Position numbers and translations under genes: made by a program
In this document: positions 18,518 to 28,032 of the stretch, one piece after another
Layout of the letters: every line of letters begins with the position of its first letter
How positions within the stretch are numbered: position 1 is the stretch's first letter
The notes under the pieces: model-generated
Seen by the model: only the letters and a program-made list of their open reading frames with translations
Database searches by the model: none
What the model was told of the DNA's origin: nothing
Assembly: GCA_002840765.1 (NCBI GenBank)
Contig: PHCE01000001.1
Location: 1 to 64,000 of the forward strand
Source: Betaproteobacteria bacterium HGW-Betaproteobacteria-7
GTDB taxonomy: Bacteria > Pseudomonadota > Gammaproteobacteria > Burkholderiales > Rhodocyclaceae
Length of the DNA stretch: 64,000 nt
Reading direction: 5' to 3'

Positions 18518-19848
18518 AGGCCGATATCCAGATCGAACATCTCGGCGGTTTCGTCACCGAGCGCCGAGGCGGCGGTGGCTTCGGCGGCCAGGAAGTCATC
18601 GAGGCTGCCACTGACCGCTATGGCCAGATGCTCGGCACGATAACGGGCGACGCGCACCCGGGCCCAGGGAATGAACAAGCCGAGGGTGCCGATGATGGCC
18701 AGCCAATTGACCACGGTCAGCCCGATATAACCGCCGATCGGCAGGCGGCTGATGAAAGCGTGCGGGCCGAGGCTGGTGCTGTTCCAGACAGCGTTGGCGG
18801 TGCGCGCCTGGACATAGGGCACAAGCAGCGCCTGGATGGAAATCAGCAGCAAGGGAATGAGCATGAAGGCCGCACCGAGGAGCATCATCAGCAGCGGATT
18901 TTCGCGACCAGCGAAGGCGGAGATGACGACGATGATCAGACCGACCATGAGCAGCAGCATGATCAGCGCCGGAAAGAGAAAGATGCGGTAGATGGCGCCG
19001 ATGGTGACCGCGCATTCGAACGGCGTCGAGCCGAAGCGTGTGTTGTCGAGGACGAATTTGCGCAATTGCCGGTAGAACAGCGGGAAGGCCAGCCAGAACG
19101 TAATCATGGCGAGCAGGCCGTAGCCGATGAAGACCGTCAAGGCCTGGCGATAGGTGCCATGGAAGGAAAAGCGCAGGCCGCGATAGCTGGTGTTGTGGGC
19201 GCGGAAGCGGAAGGCCTTGACCGCCAGCCAGGGCACGACCGGCAGCAGCAACAGCAGGGCGACGCCGTAGAGCAGCGGGCTGATGTTCTGGGCCGTGGAC
19301 AGCCCGACCAGCAGCAGGAAAGCGACGATCCGTCCCTTCAGGATCGGAATCGGCAGGCCGTGGTAGTCGAAGCCGGAACCATCGAGCAGCAGGTTGCGGT
19401 GGAAATATTGCTCGCGCCGCACCTTGGCCCAAGCCGAATAGATGCCAAGGGTGACGATGCTGAGCAGCAGATTGACGATCCAGATACGGAAATATTCACC
19501 ACCGTCGCCGGTGAAACTGAAGTTTTCCTCGTGGATTTCGTCGGCATCGGCGGCCGGCGTGGCGGGGGCCGCAGGGATTGAGGGGGGTGCCGGCGGCGCC
19601 GTTTCGATCACCACCGGGGCCGGCTCGGGATTCAGCGAGGCGTCGTATGCTTGACGCGCCAGCGGGTCGCCGAGCGTGGAAAAGGCCTCGTGCACCCGGT
19701 CGAGCAAGGCGGGATCCGGCCTGTCCTGAGCATTGATCCGTTCGCGGAAATGCTTGAGCTGGTGGCCGTAGGCTGACTTGATTTCGGCCAGCGTCGCTCC
19801 CGGCTCAATACCGAGCACTTCGTAAAAAGTTGCTTCAAGCGCGGCCAT
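18514..19848 (-). CDS. DUF898 (YjgN-like) membrane protein with degenerate N-terminal J-domain
   Basis: This is a 444-residue protein. Residues 1-75 (TFYEVLGIEPGATLAEIKSAYGHQLKHFRER ... VHEAFSTLGDPLARQAYD) have a J-domain fold pattern, but the HPD tripeptide is absent: the sequence reads HFRER there. A Pro/Ala-rich linker follows, then FSFTGDGGEYFRIWIVNLLLSIVTLGIYSAWAKVRREQYF and the several-helix DUF898 domain with a second FIPWARVRVARYRAEHL repeat. ATG 19848 is preferred because AGGGGG precedes it; an ATG at 19863 adds 5 residues. Without HPD it is unlikely to stimulate DnaK. It forms an operon with the M48 peptidase. Confidence 0.88.
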   Translation of the reverse strand: MAALEATFYEVLGIEPGATLAEIKSAYGHQLKHFRERINAQDRPDPALLDRVHEAFSTLGDPLARQAYDASLNPEPAPVVIETAPPAPPSIPAAPATPAADADEIHEENFSFTGDGGEYFRIWIVNLLLSIVTLGIYSAWAKVRREQYFHRNLLLDGSGFDYHGLPIPILKGRIVAFLLLVGLSTAQNISPLLYGVALLLLLPVVPWLAVKAFRFRAHNTSYRGLRFSFHGTYRQALTVFIGYGLLAMITFWLAFPLFYRQLRKFVLDNTRFGSTPFECAVTIGAIYRIFLFPALIMLLLMVGLIIVVISAFAGRENPLLMMLLGAAFMLIPLLLISIQALLVPYVQARTANAVWNSTSLGPHAFISRLPIGGYIGLTVVNWLAIIGTLGLFIPWARVRVARYRAEHLAIAVSGSLDDFLAAEATAASALGDETAEMFDLDIGL

Positions 19849-19963
19849 ATTTCCCCCTGTCATTGTTGGCGCCCGAGATATGCGCCGATTCTAGCCAAAT
19901 GACCAGAACGAACAATGACGACCGGATGAACGGAAGAAATGGAGGGCGGTGCGGCGCTGCCGC

Positions 19964-20359
19964 TCAGTGCAAATCGACGGCGTGCTGCTTGAGGGCTTCC
20001 AGCGGCGCAATCTCCAGCGCCGCCTGATTGGTCGAGTTCAGCGAAACTCGCGGCGCCTTGCCGGCCTGGAAGGCCTCAAGCCAGCGAGCGGCGCACAGGC
20101 ACCAGCGCTGGCCGGGTTGCAGGCCGGGAAAGTCGAATTCCGGATGCGGCGTCGACAGGTCGTTGCCGCTGGCCTTGGAAAACTCGAGGAATTCGGCGGT
20201 CAGGATCACGCAGACGGTGTGGCTGCCCATATCCTCTTCCGAGGTATTGCAACAGCCATCGCGAAAGAAGCCGGTCAGCGGCTGGTCGGAACAGGTCAGC
20301 AGCGGGCCGCCGAGGACATTCAGCTGGCTGCCGCGGCCGGGAAATTCGCGGGTTTTCAC
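19964..20359 (-). CDS. DUF2237 family protein at the end of the isc operon
   Basis: This 131-residue protein starts at a GTG that overlaps the iscX stop (GTGA). It reads LNVLGGPLLTCSDQPLTGFFRDGCCNTSEEDMGSHTVCVILTAEFLEFSKASGNDLSTP ... PGLQPGQRWCLCAARWLEA, the full DUF2237 signature with conserved Cys and Trp residues. The function is unknown. Its position after iscX suggests cotranscription with iron-sulfur assembly genes, but DUF2237 genes are also found elsewhere. Several conserved Cys make redox or metal binding thinkable. Confidence 0.87.
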   Translation of the reverse strand: MKTREFPGRGSQLNVLGGPLLTCSDQPLTGFFRDGCCNTSEEDMGSHTVCVILTAEFLEFSKASGNDLSTPHPEFDFPGLQPGQRWCLCAARWLEAFQAGKAPRVSLNSTNQAALEIAPLEALKQHAVDLH

Positions 20360-20550
20360 GAAACCTCGTCGATCCAGGCCTGCTGGATGGCTTCCAGGAT
20401 CTTCTCGCCGCAATGCTTGGGATCGTCGTCGAAGCCGGGCAAGGCCATGACCAAGTCACGCAGGTCGACAAAGTTGATCTTCAGCGGATCCTTGTCCGGA
20501 TGGGCATCGCTCAGCTCAATGGCGATATCGTTGGTGTCGGTCCATTTCAT
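20356..20550 (-). CDS. iscX: IscX, small Fe-S assembly accessory protein
   Basis: This 64-residue acidic protein begins MKWTDTNDIAIELSDAHPDKDP and continues INFVDLRDLVMALPGFDDDPKHCGEKILEAIQQAWIDE, matching the whole IscX family. IscX binds IscS and iron and modulates cluster assembly. The start ATG overlaps the fdx stop (ATGA) and its stop overlaps the next start, so translation is coupled. A longer in-frame start at 20634 lies within fdx and is rejected. Confidence 0.93.
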   Translation of the reverse strand: MKWTDTNDIAIELSDAHPDKDPLKINFVDLRDLVMALPGFDDDPKHCGEKILEAIQQAWIDEVS

Positions 20551-20891
20551 TTGTGGTGCCCCTCCTTCGCCATGTTGATGCTGTACTTGGGAATTTCGAC
20601 GACCAGCGGCGTCTTGCCGACGATGGCCTGGCAACCCAGGCGCGAATTCGGTTCGAGGCCCCAGGCCTTGTCCAGCAGATCCTCTTCCTCTTCTTCGGCC
20701 GGATTCAGCGCGTTGAAGCCTTCGCGGACGATCACGTGGCAGGTGGTGCAGGCGCAGGACATCTCGCAGGCGTGATCGAGTTCTATGTTGTTCTCAAGCA
20801 GGTTCTGGCAAATGGACTTGCCCTCTTCCGCCTCGATGACGGCGCCGTCCGGACAGTTTTCAACATGCGGCAACACGACAAGCTGCGTCAT
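20547..20891 (-). CDS. fdx: [2Fe-2S] ferredoxin of the ISC system
   Basis: This is a 114-residue adrenodoxin-type ferredoxin. The ligand pattern is HACEMSCACTTCHV, with Cys-x5-Cys-x2-Cys, and a fourth Cys in SRLGCQAI. It supplies electrons for cluster assembly on IscU. The start codon shares one base with the hscA stop (TAATG), and the stop overlaps iscX. A typical acidic EEEEEDLLDKAWGLEPNSRL segment is present. Confidence 0.95.
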   Translation of the reverse strand: MTQLVVLPHVENCPDGAVIEAEEGKSICQNLLENNIELDHACEMSCACTTCHVIVREGFNALNPAEEEEEDLLDKAWGLEPNSRLGCQAIVGKTPLVVEIPKYSINMAKEGHHK

Positions 20892-22768
20892 TATTCTTCT
20901 CCCATCTTGATCTCATCGACCTTGCGGCCGGAGAGCACTTTCTTGATGCTTTGGTCCATCCGCCGATGAGCGAATTCCTGGGTTTCGAAACCAAGGTCGT
21001 CCATGGCGATGTTGATCAGGCGGCGGTTTTCGCCAGCAGCGGCGTCACGCAATTTGGCAATGCTGACGGTGATCTTGGTCGTTTCGGCTTCGTTGAGCAG
21101 ATGCGGATCCTCGGCCAGCGCGGCTTCGGTGGCCTCGATCATGCGGTCGGCCTCGACTTGCGCTTCGCGCAGCGCGCGGGCCATCGCATCGTCCTTGGCG
21201 TGTGCCATCGAATCCTGCAGCATCCCGGCGATTTCATCGTCGGAGAGGCCGTAAGACGGCTTGACGGTGACGCTCGCTTCAACGCCGGTGGTCTGCTCGC
21301 GAGCGGCAACCGACAGCAGGCCATCGGCATCGACCTGGAAGGTGACGCGGATGCGCGCTGCGCCGGCGACCATCGGCGGGATACCGCGTAACTCGAAACG
21401 GGCCAGCGAGCGGCAGTCGGCGACCATTTCGCGCTCGCCTTGGACAACCTGGATGACCATCGCCGTCTGGCCGTCCTTGAAGGTGGTGAACTCCTGGGCA
21501 CGGGCAGTCGGAATGGTGGAATTGCGCGGAATGACCTTCTCGGTCAGGCCGCCCATGGTTTCCAGACCGAGCGACAGCGGGATGACGTCGAGCAGCAGCC
21601 AGTCGTCCTTGCCGGTCTTGTTGCCGGCCAGCAGATTGGCCTGGGTAGCGGCGCCGAGGGCGACGACCTTGTCCGGGTCAAGATTGGTCAGCGGCTCCTG
21701 GCGGAAGAAGTCGCCGACGGCTTTCTGCACCTGCGGCATGCGCGTGGCGCCGCCGACCATGACCACACCCTTGACGTCCTCGACGCGCAAGCCGGCATCG
21801 CGCAGCGCTTTCTTGACCGGCTGCAGGGTCTTGGAGACCAGCGTCTGGGTGATTTCAGCAAAGGTGGGGACATCGAGCTTGATATCGACCATCTCGCCGG
21901 AATTGAGGCGGGCAGTGATCGGCGCTTCCGGATTCAGGGTCAGGAATTCCTTGGCCTCACGGCAACGCATCATCAGCAGCCGCGCATCTTCCGGCGACAG
22001 GGGTTGCAGCTTGGCCTGCTCGACCGCCCAGCAATAGATTCGATGGTCGAAATCGTCGCCGCCGAGGGCCGAATCGCCGCCGGTAGACATGACCTCGAAA
22101 ACGCCCTTGGTCAGCTTGAGGATCGAGATATCGAAAGTGCCGCCACCGAGGTCATAGACGGCATAAACACCCTCCGCCGCGTTGTCGAGGCCGTAGGCGA
22201 TGGCGGCTGCGGTCGGCTCGTTGAGCAGGCGCAGCACGTTCAGCCCGGCCAGGCGGGCGGCATCCTTGGTGGCTTGGCGCTGGGCATCGTCGAAATACGC
22301 CGGCACGGTGATCACGGCACCGACCAGATCGCCACCGAGGGCGGCTTCGGCGCGCACCTTCAAACTCTTGAGGATTTCCGCCGAGACTTCGACCGGACTC
22401 TTGGTGCCGGCGTGGGTGCGCAGCTTGACCATGCCCGGCGCCTCGACGAAATCGTAGGGCATCGATTCGACATGGGCGATGTCCTTGAGTCCGCGGCCCA
22501 TGAAGCGCTTGACCGAGACGATGGTGTGACGCGGATCGACGGCCTGGTTGCGTTGCGCCTCGAAGCCGACTTCGGTCGAGCCATCGGCGTGATAGCGAAC
22601 GACAGAGGGCAGCAGCGGCCGTCCCTGCTCGTCGGCAAGACAGACGGCCATGCCGCTACGAACAGTGGCAACCAGCGAATTGGTGGTGCCAAGGTCGATG
22701 CCGACTGCCAGTTTATGTTCGTGGGGTGCCGCGGATTCGCCGGGTTCGGCGATTTGAAACAGAGCCAT
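20891..22768 (-). CDS. hscA: Hsp70-type chaperone HscA
   Basis: HscA is the specialised Hsp70 that, with HscB, releases clusters from IscU by binding its LPPVK motif. The 625-residue length is normal. The ATPase domain shows [43 protein letters not shown] and [12 protein letters not shown]; the substrate domain has [13 protein letters not shown]. The C-terminus lacks the DnaK-type EEVD tail, as expected for HscA. It starts 2 bp after hscB. Confidence 0.96.
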   Translation of the reverse strand: MALFQIAEPGESAAPHEHKLAVGIDLGTTNSLVATVRSGMAVCLADEQGRPLLPSVVRYHADGSTEVGFEAQRNQAVDPRHTIVSVKRFMGRGLKDIAHVESMPYDFVEAPGMVKLRTHAGTKSPVEVSAEILKSLKVRAEAALGGDLVGAVITVPAYFDDAQRQATKDAARLAGLNVLRLLNEPTAAAIAYGLDNAAEGVYAVYDLGGGTFDISILKLTKGVFEVMSTGGDSALGGDDFDHRIYCWAVEQAKLQPLSPEDARLLMMRCREAKEFLTLNPEAPITARLNSGEMVDIKLDVPTFAEITQTLVSKTLQPVKKALRDAGLRVEDVKGVVMVGGATRMPQVQKAVGDFFRQEPLTNLDPDKVVALGAATQANLLAGNKTGKDDWLLLDVIPLSLGLETMGGLTEKVIPRNSTIPTARAQEFTTFKDGQTAMVIQVVQGEREMVADCRSLARFELRGIPPMVAGAARIRVTFQVDADGLLSVAAREQTTGVEASVTVKPSYGLSDDEIAGMLQDSMAHAKDDAMARALREAQVEADRMIEATEAALAEDPHLLNEAETTKITVSIAKLRDAAAGENRRLINIAMDDLGFETQEFAHRRMDQSIKKVLSGRKVDEIKMGEE

Positions 22769-22770
22769 TT

Positions 22771-23298
22771 TTATTCTTCCAGCGATGCCAGCGCATCGTC
22801 GATTTCAGACAGGAGTTTTTCCAGAAACATCAGCCGGCGCACCCGATCGGTGGCCTGGGCAAATTCTTTTTTGTCGTCGAGCAGACGGCCGACCTCGTCA
22901 TAACGGCTGTCGATGTCGCCGCGCAGGCGATTGTGCAGGTGTTCCAGTTCGTGGTGATCACCACCAACCCGCGCTTCCATCACCGCCTCGCGCCATTCCA
23001 TCTGTTCCATCAGGAAATCGGCCGGCATCGCCGTGTTGTTCTCGGCCTGCAGGTCGTGACCATTCAGTTCGAGCAGGTAGCGCGCCCGGCCGAGCGGCTT
23101 CTTCAGTGTCTGGTAGGCCTCGTTGACTCGCGTCGCCCACTGCATCGACAGCCGCCGTTCGCCATCCGGCGCATTGGCAAAACGGTCCGGATGCACCTGC
23201 GCCTGCACGTCGCGAAAACGCGAATCGAGCTCCGACACATTCAGCCGGAAGGCCCGCGGCAATTCAAACAGGGAGAAGAAATCGGCGGTCAGGTCCAA
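22771..23298 (-). CDS. hscB: J-type co-chaperone HscB
   Basis: HscB brings IscU to HscA and stimulates its ATPase. This is 175 residues, with an N-terminal J-domain carrying HPDRF, followed by the [25 protein letters not shown] segment and the C-terminal IscU-binding helices ([12 protein letters not shown]). The start is TTG at 23298, supported by a strong GAGGTGA ribosome site 5 bp upstream and by the family N-terminus (DFFSLFELP). A 125-bp gap with a hairpin separates it from iscA, the largest gap in the isc cluster. Confidence 0.93.
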   Translation of the reverse strand: MDLTADFFSLFELPRAFRLNVSELDSRFRDVQAQVHPDRFANAPDGERRLSMQWATRVNEAYQTLKKPLGRARYLLELNGHDLQAENNTAMPADFLMEQMEWREAVMEARVGGDHHELEHLHNRLRGDIDSRYDEVGRLLDDKKEFAQATDRVRRLMFLEKLLSEIDDALASLEE

Positions 23299-23361
23299 CA
23301 GTCACCTCAGCATTGCGGCGCTTGAAACCGCGGAAACCTCAAAGCGAAGCCGGGGCTAGGC

Positions 23362-23403
23362 GAACCCCGCGCAGACAATACGTTAGTGCGGCAAGCGGGG
23401 TTC
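23362..23403 (-). other. Hairpin between iscA and hscB
   Basis: GAACCCCGC (23362-23370) and GCGGGGTTC (23395-23403) are perfect 9-bp arms around a 24-bp loop in the iscA-hscB gap. No T-run follows on the minus strand. It may stabilise the upstream iscRSUA message, act as a processing site or partly attenuate hscBA; that is inference. Confidence 0.5.
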
Positions 23404-23423
23404 AACAACGCCCTGACGAGCCG

Positions 23424-23747
23424 CTAAACGTTGAAAGATTCGCCGCAGCCGCACTGGTCCTTGACGTTGGGGTTGTTGAACTTGAAGCCTTCGTTCAACC
23501 CTTCGCGGGCAAAGTCCAGTTCCATCCCCTCAAGGTAAGGCATGCTTTTGGCATCGACGATCACCTTGACGCCGGCGCTTTCGAAGACCACATCATCCTC
23601 ATTCACCTCGTCGACGAACTCCAGCTTGTAGGCCATGCCGGAGCAGCCGGAGGTCCGCACGCCGAGACGCAGGCCGATGCCCTTGCCCCGCTTGGTCAGG
23701 AAGTTGGCGACATGCTTTGCCGCCGAGTCGCTCAAGGTCACGCCCAT
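23424..23747 (-). CDS. iscA: Fe-S assembly A-type carrier IscA
   Basis: This 107-residue A-type carrier has the three conserved cysteines: Cys35 in [14 protein letters not shown] and the C-terminal pair in DQCGCGESF. It receives or donates clusters or iron during maturation of apoproteins. The start is 2 bp after the iscU stop. The sequence is full length and ordinary for IscA rather than ErpA, judged mainly from operon position. Confidence 0.94.
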   Translation of the reverse strand: MGVTLSDSAAKHVANFLTKRGKGIGLRLGVRTSGCSGMAYKLEFVDEVNEDDVVFESAGVKVIVDAKSMPYLEGMELDFAREGLNEGFKFNNPNVKDQCGCGESFNV

Positions 23748-23749
23748 GC

Positions 23750-24133
23750 TTATTCTCCGTGCTTTTTCTTGTAATCGGCCACAGCTGCCTTGATGGCATC
23801 CTCGGCCAGAATCGAACAGTGAATTTTAACCGGTGGCAGGGCCAGCTCTTCGGCGATCTCGGTGTTTTTGATGGACAGCGCCTGATCAACCGTCTTGCCC
23901 TTGACCCACTCGGTGACCAGCGACGACGAAGCGATCGCCGAGCCGCAACCATAGGTCTTGAACTTGGCATCCTCGATCACGCCGGCCTTGTTGACCTTGA
24001 TCTGCAGCTTCATCACATCGCCGCAGGCCGGAGCGCCGACCATCCCGGTACCAACGCCGTCGTCTTCCTTGCCAAAGGAACCAACGTTACGCGGATTCTC
24101 ATAGTGATCAATGACTTTTACGCTATAGCTCAT
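23750..24133 (-). CDS. iscU: Fe-S scaffold IscU
   Basis: This 127-residue scaffold has all cluster ligands in place: Cys37, Asp39, Cys63, His105 and Cys106. LPPVK (99-103), the HscA recognition motif, lies just before the last Cys. It assembles [2Fe-2S] and [4Fe-4S] clusters from sulfur delivered by IscS. It lies between iscS (43-bp gap) and iscA. Confidence 0.97.
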   Translation of the reverse strand: MSYSVKVIDHYENPRNVGSFGKEDDGVGTGMVGAPACGDVMKLQIKVNKAGVIEDAKFKTYGCGSAIASSSLVTEWVKGKTVDQALSIKNTEIAEELALPPVKIHCSILAEDAIKAAVADYKKKHGE

Positions 24134-24176
24134 GTTGTTTCTCCGTTAATTCAGGGTGTATTCATACCGTTTTATT

Positions 24177-25388
24177 TTAGTGCGCAGCCCATTGGACAGT
24201 ACTCAGGTCGATACCTTCCTTGTACATGTCCCATAGCGGCGAAAGGTCGCGTAGCTTGCCAACTTTCGTGTGCAATAACTTGACTGCATAGTCAATTTCT
24301 TCCTCGGTCGTGAACCGACCGATGCTGAAGCGAATCGAGCTGTGCGCCAGTTCATCGTCGCGGCCAAGGGCGCGCAGCACGTAGGACGGTTCCAGGCTTG
24401 CCGAAGTACAGGCCGAGCCGGAAGAAACGGCCAGATCCTTGATCGCCATGATCATCGATTCACCTTCGACGTAAGCGAAGCTGATATTGAGGTTGTGAGC
24501 GACGCGCTGCTCCAGATCCCCGTTGACGAAAGTCGCTTCAATATCTTGAAGTCCTTTCAGAAGTTTATCGCGCAATGCCTTGATTTTAATATTCTCTTCA
24601 AGCATTTCTTCCTTGGCGAGACGGAAGGCTTCGCCCATGCCGACGATCTGGTGAGTGGCTAGCGTGCCGGAGCGGAAACCGCGCTCGTGACCACCGCCGT
24701 GCATCTGCGCTTCAAGGCGGATACGCGGCTTGCGGCGCACGTACAGCGCGCCGATGCCCTTCGGGCCGTAGGTCTTGTGGGCACAGAAGCTCATCAGGTC
24801 GACCTTCAGCTTGCTCAGGTCGATCTCAACCTTGCCGGTGGCCTGCGCCGCATCGACGTGGAAGATGATGCCCTTCTCGCGGCAGATTTCGCCCAACTCA
24901 GCGATCGGCTGGATGACGCCGACTTCGTTATTGACGAACATCACCGAGACGAGCACGGTATCCGGACGGATGGCAGCCTTGAAGACTTCCAGATCGAGCA
25001 GCCCGTCTTCCTTGACATCGAGATAGGTTGCCTCGAAGCCCTGGCGCTCCATTTCGCGCACGGTGTCGAGCACGGCCTTGTGCTCGGTCTTGACGGTAAT
25101 GATGTGCTTGCCCTTGGTGCCGGCGTAGAAATTGGCGGCACCCTTGATGGCCAGATTGTTCGATTCGGTGGCGCCGGAAGTCCAGACGATTTCCTTGGGA
25201 TCGGCACCGACCAGCGCCGCGACCTGTTCGCGCGCTTCTTCCACCGCCGCATCGGCCACCCAGCCGAAGCTGTGGGAACGCGAGGCAGGATTGCCGAAGT
25301 GTTCGCACAAATAGGGAATCATTTTTTCGGCAACGCGCGGATCAACCGGGGTGGTTGCCGAGTAGTCCAGATAGATGGGCAGTTTCAT
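24177..25388 (-). CDS. iscS: Cysteine desulfurase IscS
   Basis: IscS is the PLP enzyme that takes sulfur from cysteine for Fe-S clusters and tRNA thiolation. It has 403 residues from [23 protein letters not shown], equal to the canonical start; an ATG two codons earlier is possible. The PLP Lys is in [10 protein letters not shown] and the catalytic Cys in [14 protein letters not shown], with the long IscS-type loop. The reading frame is open far upstream of this start, into the neighbouring gene, but that extension lacks family similarity. Confidence 0.96.
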   Translation of the reverse strand: MKLPIYLDYSATTPVDPRVAEKMIPYLCEHFGNPASRSHSFGWVADAAVEEAREQVAALVGADPKEIVWTSGATESNNLAIKGAANFYAGTKGKHIITVKTEHKAVLDTVREMERQGFEATYLDVKEDGLLDLEVFKAAIRPDTVLVSVMFVNNEVGVIQPIAELGEICREKGIIFHVDAAQATGKVEIDLSKLKVDLMSFCAHKTYGPKGIGALYVRRKPRIRLEAQMHGGGHERGFRSGTLATHQIVGMGEAFRLAKEEMLEENIKIKALRDKLLKGLQDIEATFVNGDLEQRVAHNLNISFAYVEGESMIMAIKDLAVSSGSACTSASLEPSYVLRALGRDDELAHSSIRFSIGRFTTEEEIDYAVKLLHTKVGKLRDLSPLWDMYKEGIDLSTVQWAAH

Positions 25389-25413
25389 CGTCATTCTCGC
25401 TAGGTCGGGTTGT

Positions 25414-26571
25414 TCAGACGGCCATTGCCGTAAGTCCCTGCAGGCGTCCGACTGTAACCTGCACGGCTTTGATGAATTGTTCAATATCGCTGATGCTGTT
25501 GCCGGCACCGAGGCTGACACGCACGGCGCCGCGGGCAACTTCCGGCGCCACGCCCATCGCCCGCAGTACATGCGACGGCTCCGGATTGGCGCTGGAACAG
25601 GCCGCACCGCTGGCCACGGCAAAACCTTCCCGATCCAGCTTGCCAACCAGTGTTTCGCCATCAATATCAGCAAAGGCAAAGTAGCTGGTATTCGGCAGTC
25701 GCTCGGCTTGCGCCGCAAAGATACGGGCACCAAGCGCGACCAAGCCGGACTCCAGATGCTCCCGCATTGCCTGCATTCGTCCTGCATGTTCGGCAAGGCG
25801 TTGCGCCGCAAGTTCCGCAGCAACGCCAAAACCGACGATGGCCGGCAAATTTTCCGTGCCCGAACGCAGACCACGCTCGTGGCCGCCACCAGCGATCTGC
25901 GGCTGCAATTCGACGCGCTTGTCGAGGACCAGTGCCGCCGCGCCCTTCGGGCCATTGATCTTGTGTGCCGACAGCGTCAGGGCATGAACGCCGGCCGCAT
26001 TCAGCATGCGGAAATCGACGGAAAGTTTGCCGAAGGCCTGGACCGCATCGCTGTGGAACCAGGCGCCGCCTGCCCGCGCTGCCGCAGCGAGCGCCGCGAC
26101 ATCCTGGACAACGCCGGTTTCGTTGTTGGCGAGCATCACCGAGACCAGCGCCGGCTTCAGTTGCAGAACCTGCAGATAATCGTCGCCAGCAATACGCCCA
26201 GCCCCGTCGACGGCGATTTCCCGCAAAATCCAGCCCTGGCGGGCGAGTTGCGCCGCCGGCTTGAGGACGCAGGGATGCTCGATGGCGCTGACGGCGATGA
26301 CGCCGGGTTTGCGGCTGGCGGCCGCACCCTTGACGAACAGGTTGTTGGCCTCACTGCCGCCACTGGTAAACACCACTTCCGTCGGATGCGCACCAACAGC
26401 CGCGGCCACCTTCTGGCGCGCCTCGTCAATCGCCTGACGGGCCCGCCGCCCATATTCGTGACGACTCGACGCATTGCCGCACAGACTTTCCAGCCAGGGC
26501 AACATGGCCGCAAGCACGCCCGGGGCAAGCGGCGTGGTGGCGTTGTGGTCGAGATAGACGGGCTGAAACAT
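25414..26571 (-). CDS. Second cysteine desulfurase, NifS/IscS-like
   Basis: This is a 385-residue paralogue of the neighbouring IscS. It shares the PLP Lys region ([16 protein letters not shown]), the His of the [10 protein letters not shown] segment and the catalytic Cys in [14 protein letters not shown], but is clearly diverged ([18 protein letters not shown] at the N-terminus). It lies between iscR and iscS with 5- and 25-bp gaps and is therefore almost surely in the IscR-controlled operon. Its division of labour with IscS is unknown; the NifS-like type is seen in the isc operons of some betaproteobacteria. Confidence 0.92.
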   Translation of the reverse strand: MFQPVYLDHNATTPLAPGVLAAMLPWLESLCGNASSRHEYGRRARQAIDEARQKVAAAVGAHPTEVVFTSGGSEANNLFVKGAAASRKPGVIAVSAIEHPCVLKPAAQLARQGWILREIAVDGAGRIAGDDYLQVLQLKPALVSVMLANNETGVVQDVAALAAAARAGGAWFHSDAVQAFGKLSVDFRMLNAAGVHALTLSAHKINGPKGAAALVLDKRVELQPQIAGGGHERGLRSGTENLPAIVGFGVAAELAAQRLAEHAGRMQAMREHLESGLVALGARIFAAQAERLPNTSYFAFADIDGETLVGKLDREGFAVASGAACSSANPEPSHVLRAMGVAPEVARGAVRVSLGAGNSISDIEQFIKAVQVTVGRLQGLTAMAV

Positions 26572-26576
26572 GACGT

Positions 26577-27083
26577 TCAGGCGGCCGCTGCGGCCTTTTC
26601 CCGGGCACCGCGCAGGCGCGGTTGCGGGCCAAGACGCTTGTCTTCGAGCACGGCGGCGGTCGGCTGACCAGCCAGCTTGGCTTTCTGCCGCTCAACCAGT
26701 TCACCCAGAGTCACCGAGGCCAGATAGTCATACATCTTGGCGTTGAGGGTAGACCACAGGTCATGGGTCATGCAGCGATGCTCGTCGTGGCAGTTCTCGC
26801 GGCCACCGCACTGCGTGGCATCGAGTTGCTCATCGACAGCGCGGATGATTTCCGCCACCGTCAGCTGGTTCAGCGGCCGGGCGATGCAGTAGCCGCCACC
26901 AGGGCCGCGCACACTGTCCACCAGCTTGAAACGGCGCAATTTGCCGAACAGCTGCTCCAGATAAGAAAGAGAAATCTTCTGCCGCTCACTGACACTGGCC
27001 AGTGCAACCGGCCCGTCCTCCCCGCGCAGGGCGAGATCCATCATGGCAGTTACGGCGAAACGTCCTTTGGTCGTCAAACGCAT
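26577..27083 (-). CDS. iscR: Fe-S sensing repressor IscR
   Basis: This is a 168-residue Rrf2-type regulator. The N-terminal winged helix (MRLTTKGRFAVTAMMDLAL ... SLSYLEQLFGKLRRFKLVDSVRGPGGGY) and the three cluster ligands Cys92, Cys98 and Cys104 are at exactly the canonical positions. With a [2Fe-2S] cluster it represses the isc promoter. A type 1 operator lies directly upstream. The C-terminus is longer and Ala-rich (REKAAAAA). Confidence 0.96.
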   Translation of the reverse strand: MRLTTKGRFAVTAMMDLALRGEDGPVALASVSERQKISLSYLEQLFGKLRRFKLVDSVRGPGGGYCIARPLNQLTVAEIIRAVDEQLDATQCGGRENCHDEHRCMTHDLWSTLNAKMYDYLASVTLGELVERQKAKLAGQPTAAVLEDKRLGPQPRLRGAREKAAAAA

Positions 27084-27099
27084 TATTGTGCTCCGGCTA

Positions 27100-27149
27100 A
27101 TAACCTAGTATTGCGGTCAACTATACTTAAACCAGACAAAATCAGTCAA
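27100..27149 (-). promoter_or_regulatory. isc operon promoter with type 1 IscR binding site
   Basis: On the minus strand a -35 TTGACT (27144-27149) and -10 TATAGT (27120-27125) are 18 bp apart, with the start of iscR about 40 bp downstream. A 25-bp site at 27100-27124 matches the type 1 IscR consensus: its left half begins ATAGTTGAC and its right half ends AGGTTAT, with only about five mismatches to the degenerate consensus. It overlaps the -10 box, as required for autorepression. The -35 box lies within the last codons of cysE. Confidence 0.8.
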
Positions 27150-27897
27150 CTATTTTGCTCAGGTACTGCGGATCGAAACTGTCGGCCGCCTGCACTTCTT
27201 CATCACACTTGACGCCCTGTTCGCGCAGTTCGCGGAGCAGCGATTCCAGACGACGATCAGTTTCCGCGGCATGGTCGAGCAGCCCATGAATGGCCTTGGC
27301 CAGCGGATCGTCCTGATCGCCGGCCAGGGCGTAGGCAGAAAAACCCATCTTCTCGGCCTGCGCTTCGCGCTGCCGCCCCTGCTCGGAGTGATCGAGAACT
27401 CGTGCCGGATTGCCAACGGCCGTCGCTCCGGCCGGCACCGGCTTGGTGACGACCGCGTTGGAACCGACCTTGGCCCCGGCAGCGATGGTGATCGGCCCGA
27501 GCACCATCGCCCCGGCACCGACAACAACGCCATTTTCCAGCGTCGGATGGCGCTTGCCCTTGTTCCACGAAGTACCGCCCAGCGTCACGCCATGATAGAG
27601 GGTGACATCGTCGCCGATCTCGGCCGTTTCGCCGATGACGACGCCCATGCCGTGATCAATGAAGAAGCGACGGCCGATCTGCGCCGCCGGATGAATTTCA
27701 ATGCCGGTCAGGAAACGGGCGAGATGGGCGACGAAGCGGGCCAGCCAGCGCAGACGCAGACCCCACAGCCAGTGCGCCAGGCGATGCAGGATCAAGGCAT
27801 GGATACCCGGATAGCAGGTCAACACCTCCCAAAACGAACGCGCCGCCGGATCGCGGTCGAAAACCGCACGAATATCCTCGCTTAGTACCCGGAACAT
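27142..27897 (-). CDS. cysE: Serine O-acetyltransferase CysE
   Basis: CysE acetylates serine with acetyl-CoA, the step that commits serine to cysteine synthesis. The 251-residue protein has the left-handed beta-helix hexapeptide core ([43 protein letters not shown]) with catalytic His and Asp, and the SAT N-terminal helices. Its position upstream of iscR on the same strand couples cysteine supply with cysteine desulfurases in space, though iscR has its own promoter. Confidence 0.94.
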   Translation of the reverse strand: MFRVLSEDIRAVFDRDPAARSFWEVLTCYPGIHALILHRLAHWLWGLRLRWLARFVAHLARFLTGIEIHPAAQIGRRFFIDHGMGVVIGETAEIGDDVTLYHGVTLGGTSWNKGKRHPTLENGVVVGAGAMVLGPITIAAGAKVGSNAVVTKPVPAGATAVGNPARVLDHSEQGRQREAQAEKMGFSAYALAGDQDDPLAKAIHGLLDHAAETDRRLESLLRELREQGVKCDEEVQAADSFDPQYLSKIVD

Positions 27898-27927
27898 GAA
27901 GCTGCTTCTCCCTTTCGCAAAGATGGG

Positions 27928-27956
27928 ATTTTAGAAAACTTGACTGAATCTGTCAG
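27928..27956 (-). promoter_or_regulatory. Probable cysE promoter
   Basis: On the minus strand CTGACA (27951-27956) and TAAAAT (27928-27933) are separated by exactly 17 bp, close to the sigma70 consensus, and lie about 30 bp upstream of the cysE ATG at 27897, which has AGGGAGAAG as ribosome site. Confidence 0.6.
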
Positions 27957-28032
27957 CTATTTTGGCAAAAAGTGCCCAGGAGAAGTGATTTATAATGCCG
28001 CTCCGCCGTCTTCCGCCCTTTTTCTGTCCGCA

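Noticed and set aside
21440..22903. A 487-codon plus-strand frame antisense to hscA
   Set aside because: Arises from the codon bias of hscA; the translation has no recognisable domain and there is no ribosome site.
25389..25955. N-terminal extension of iscS, frame open to 25955
   Set aside because: The extension overlaps the second desulfurase gene in another frame and lacks family similarity; IscS begins at MKLPIYLDY.
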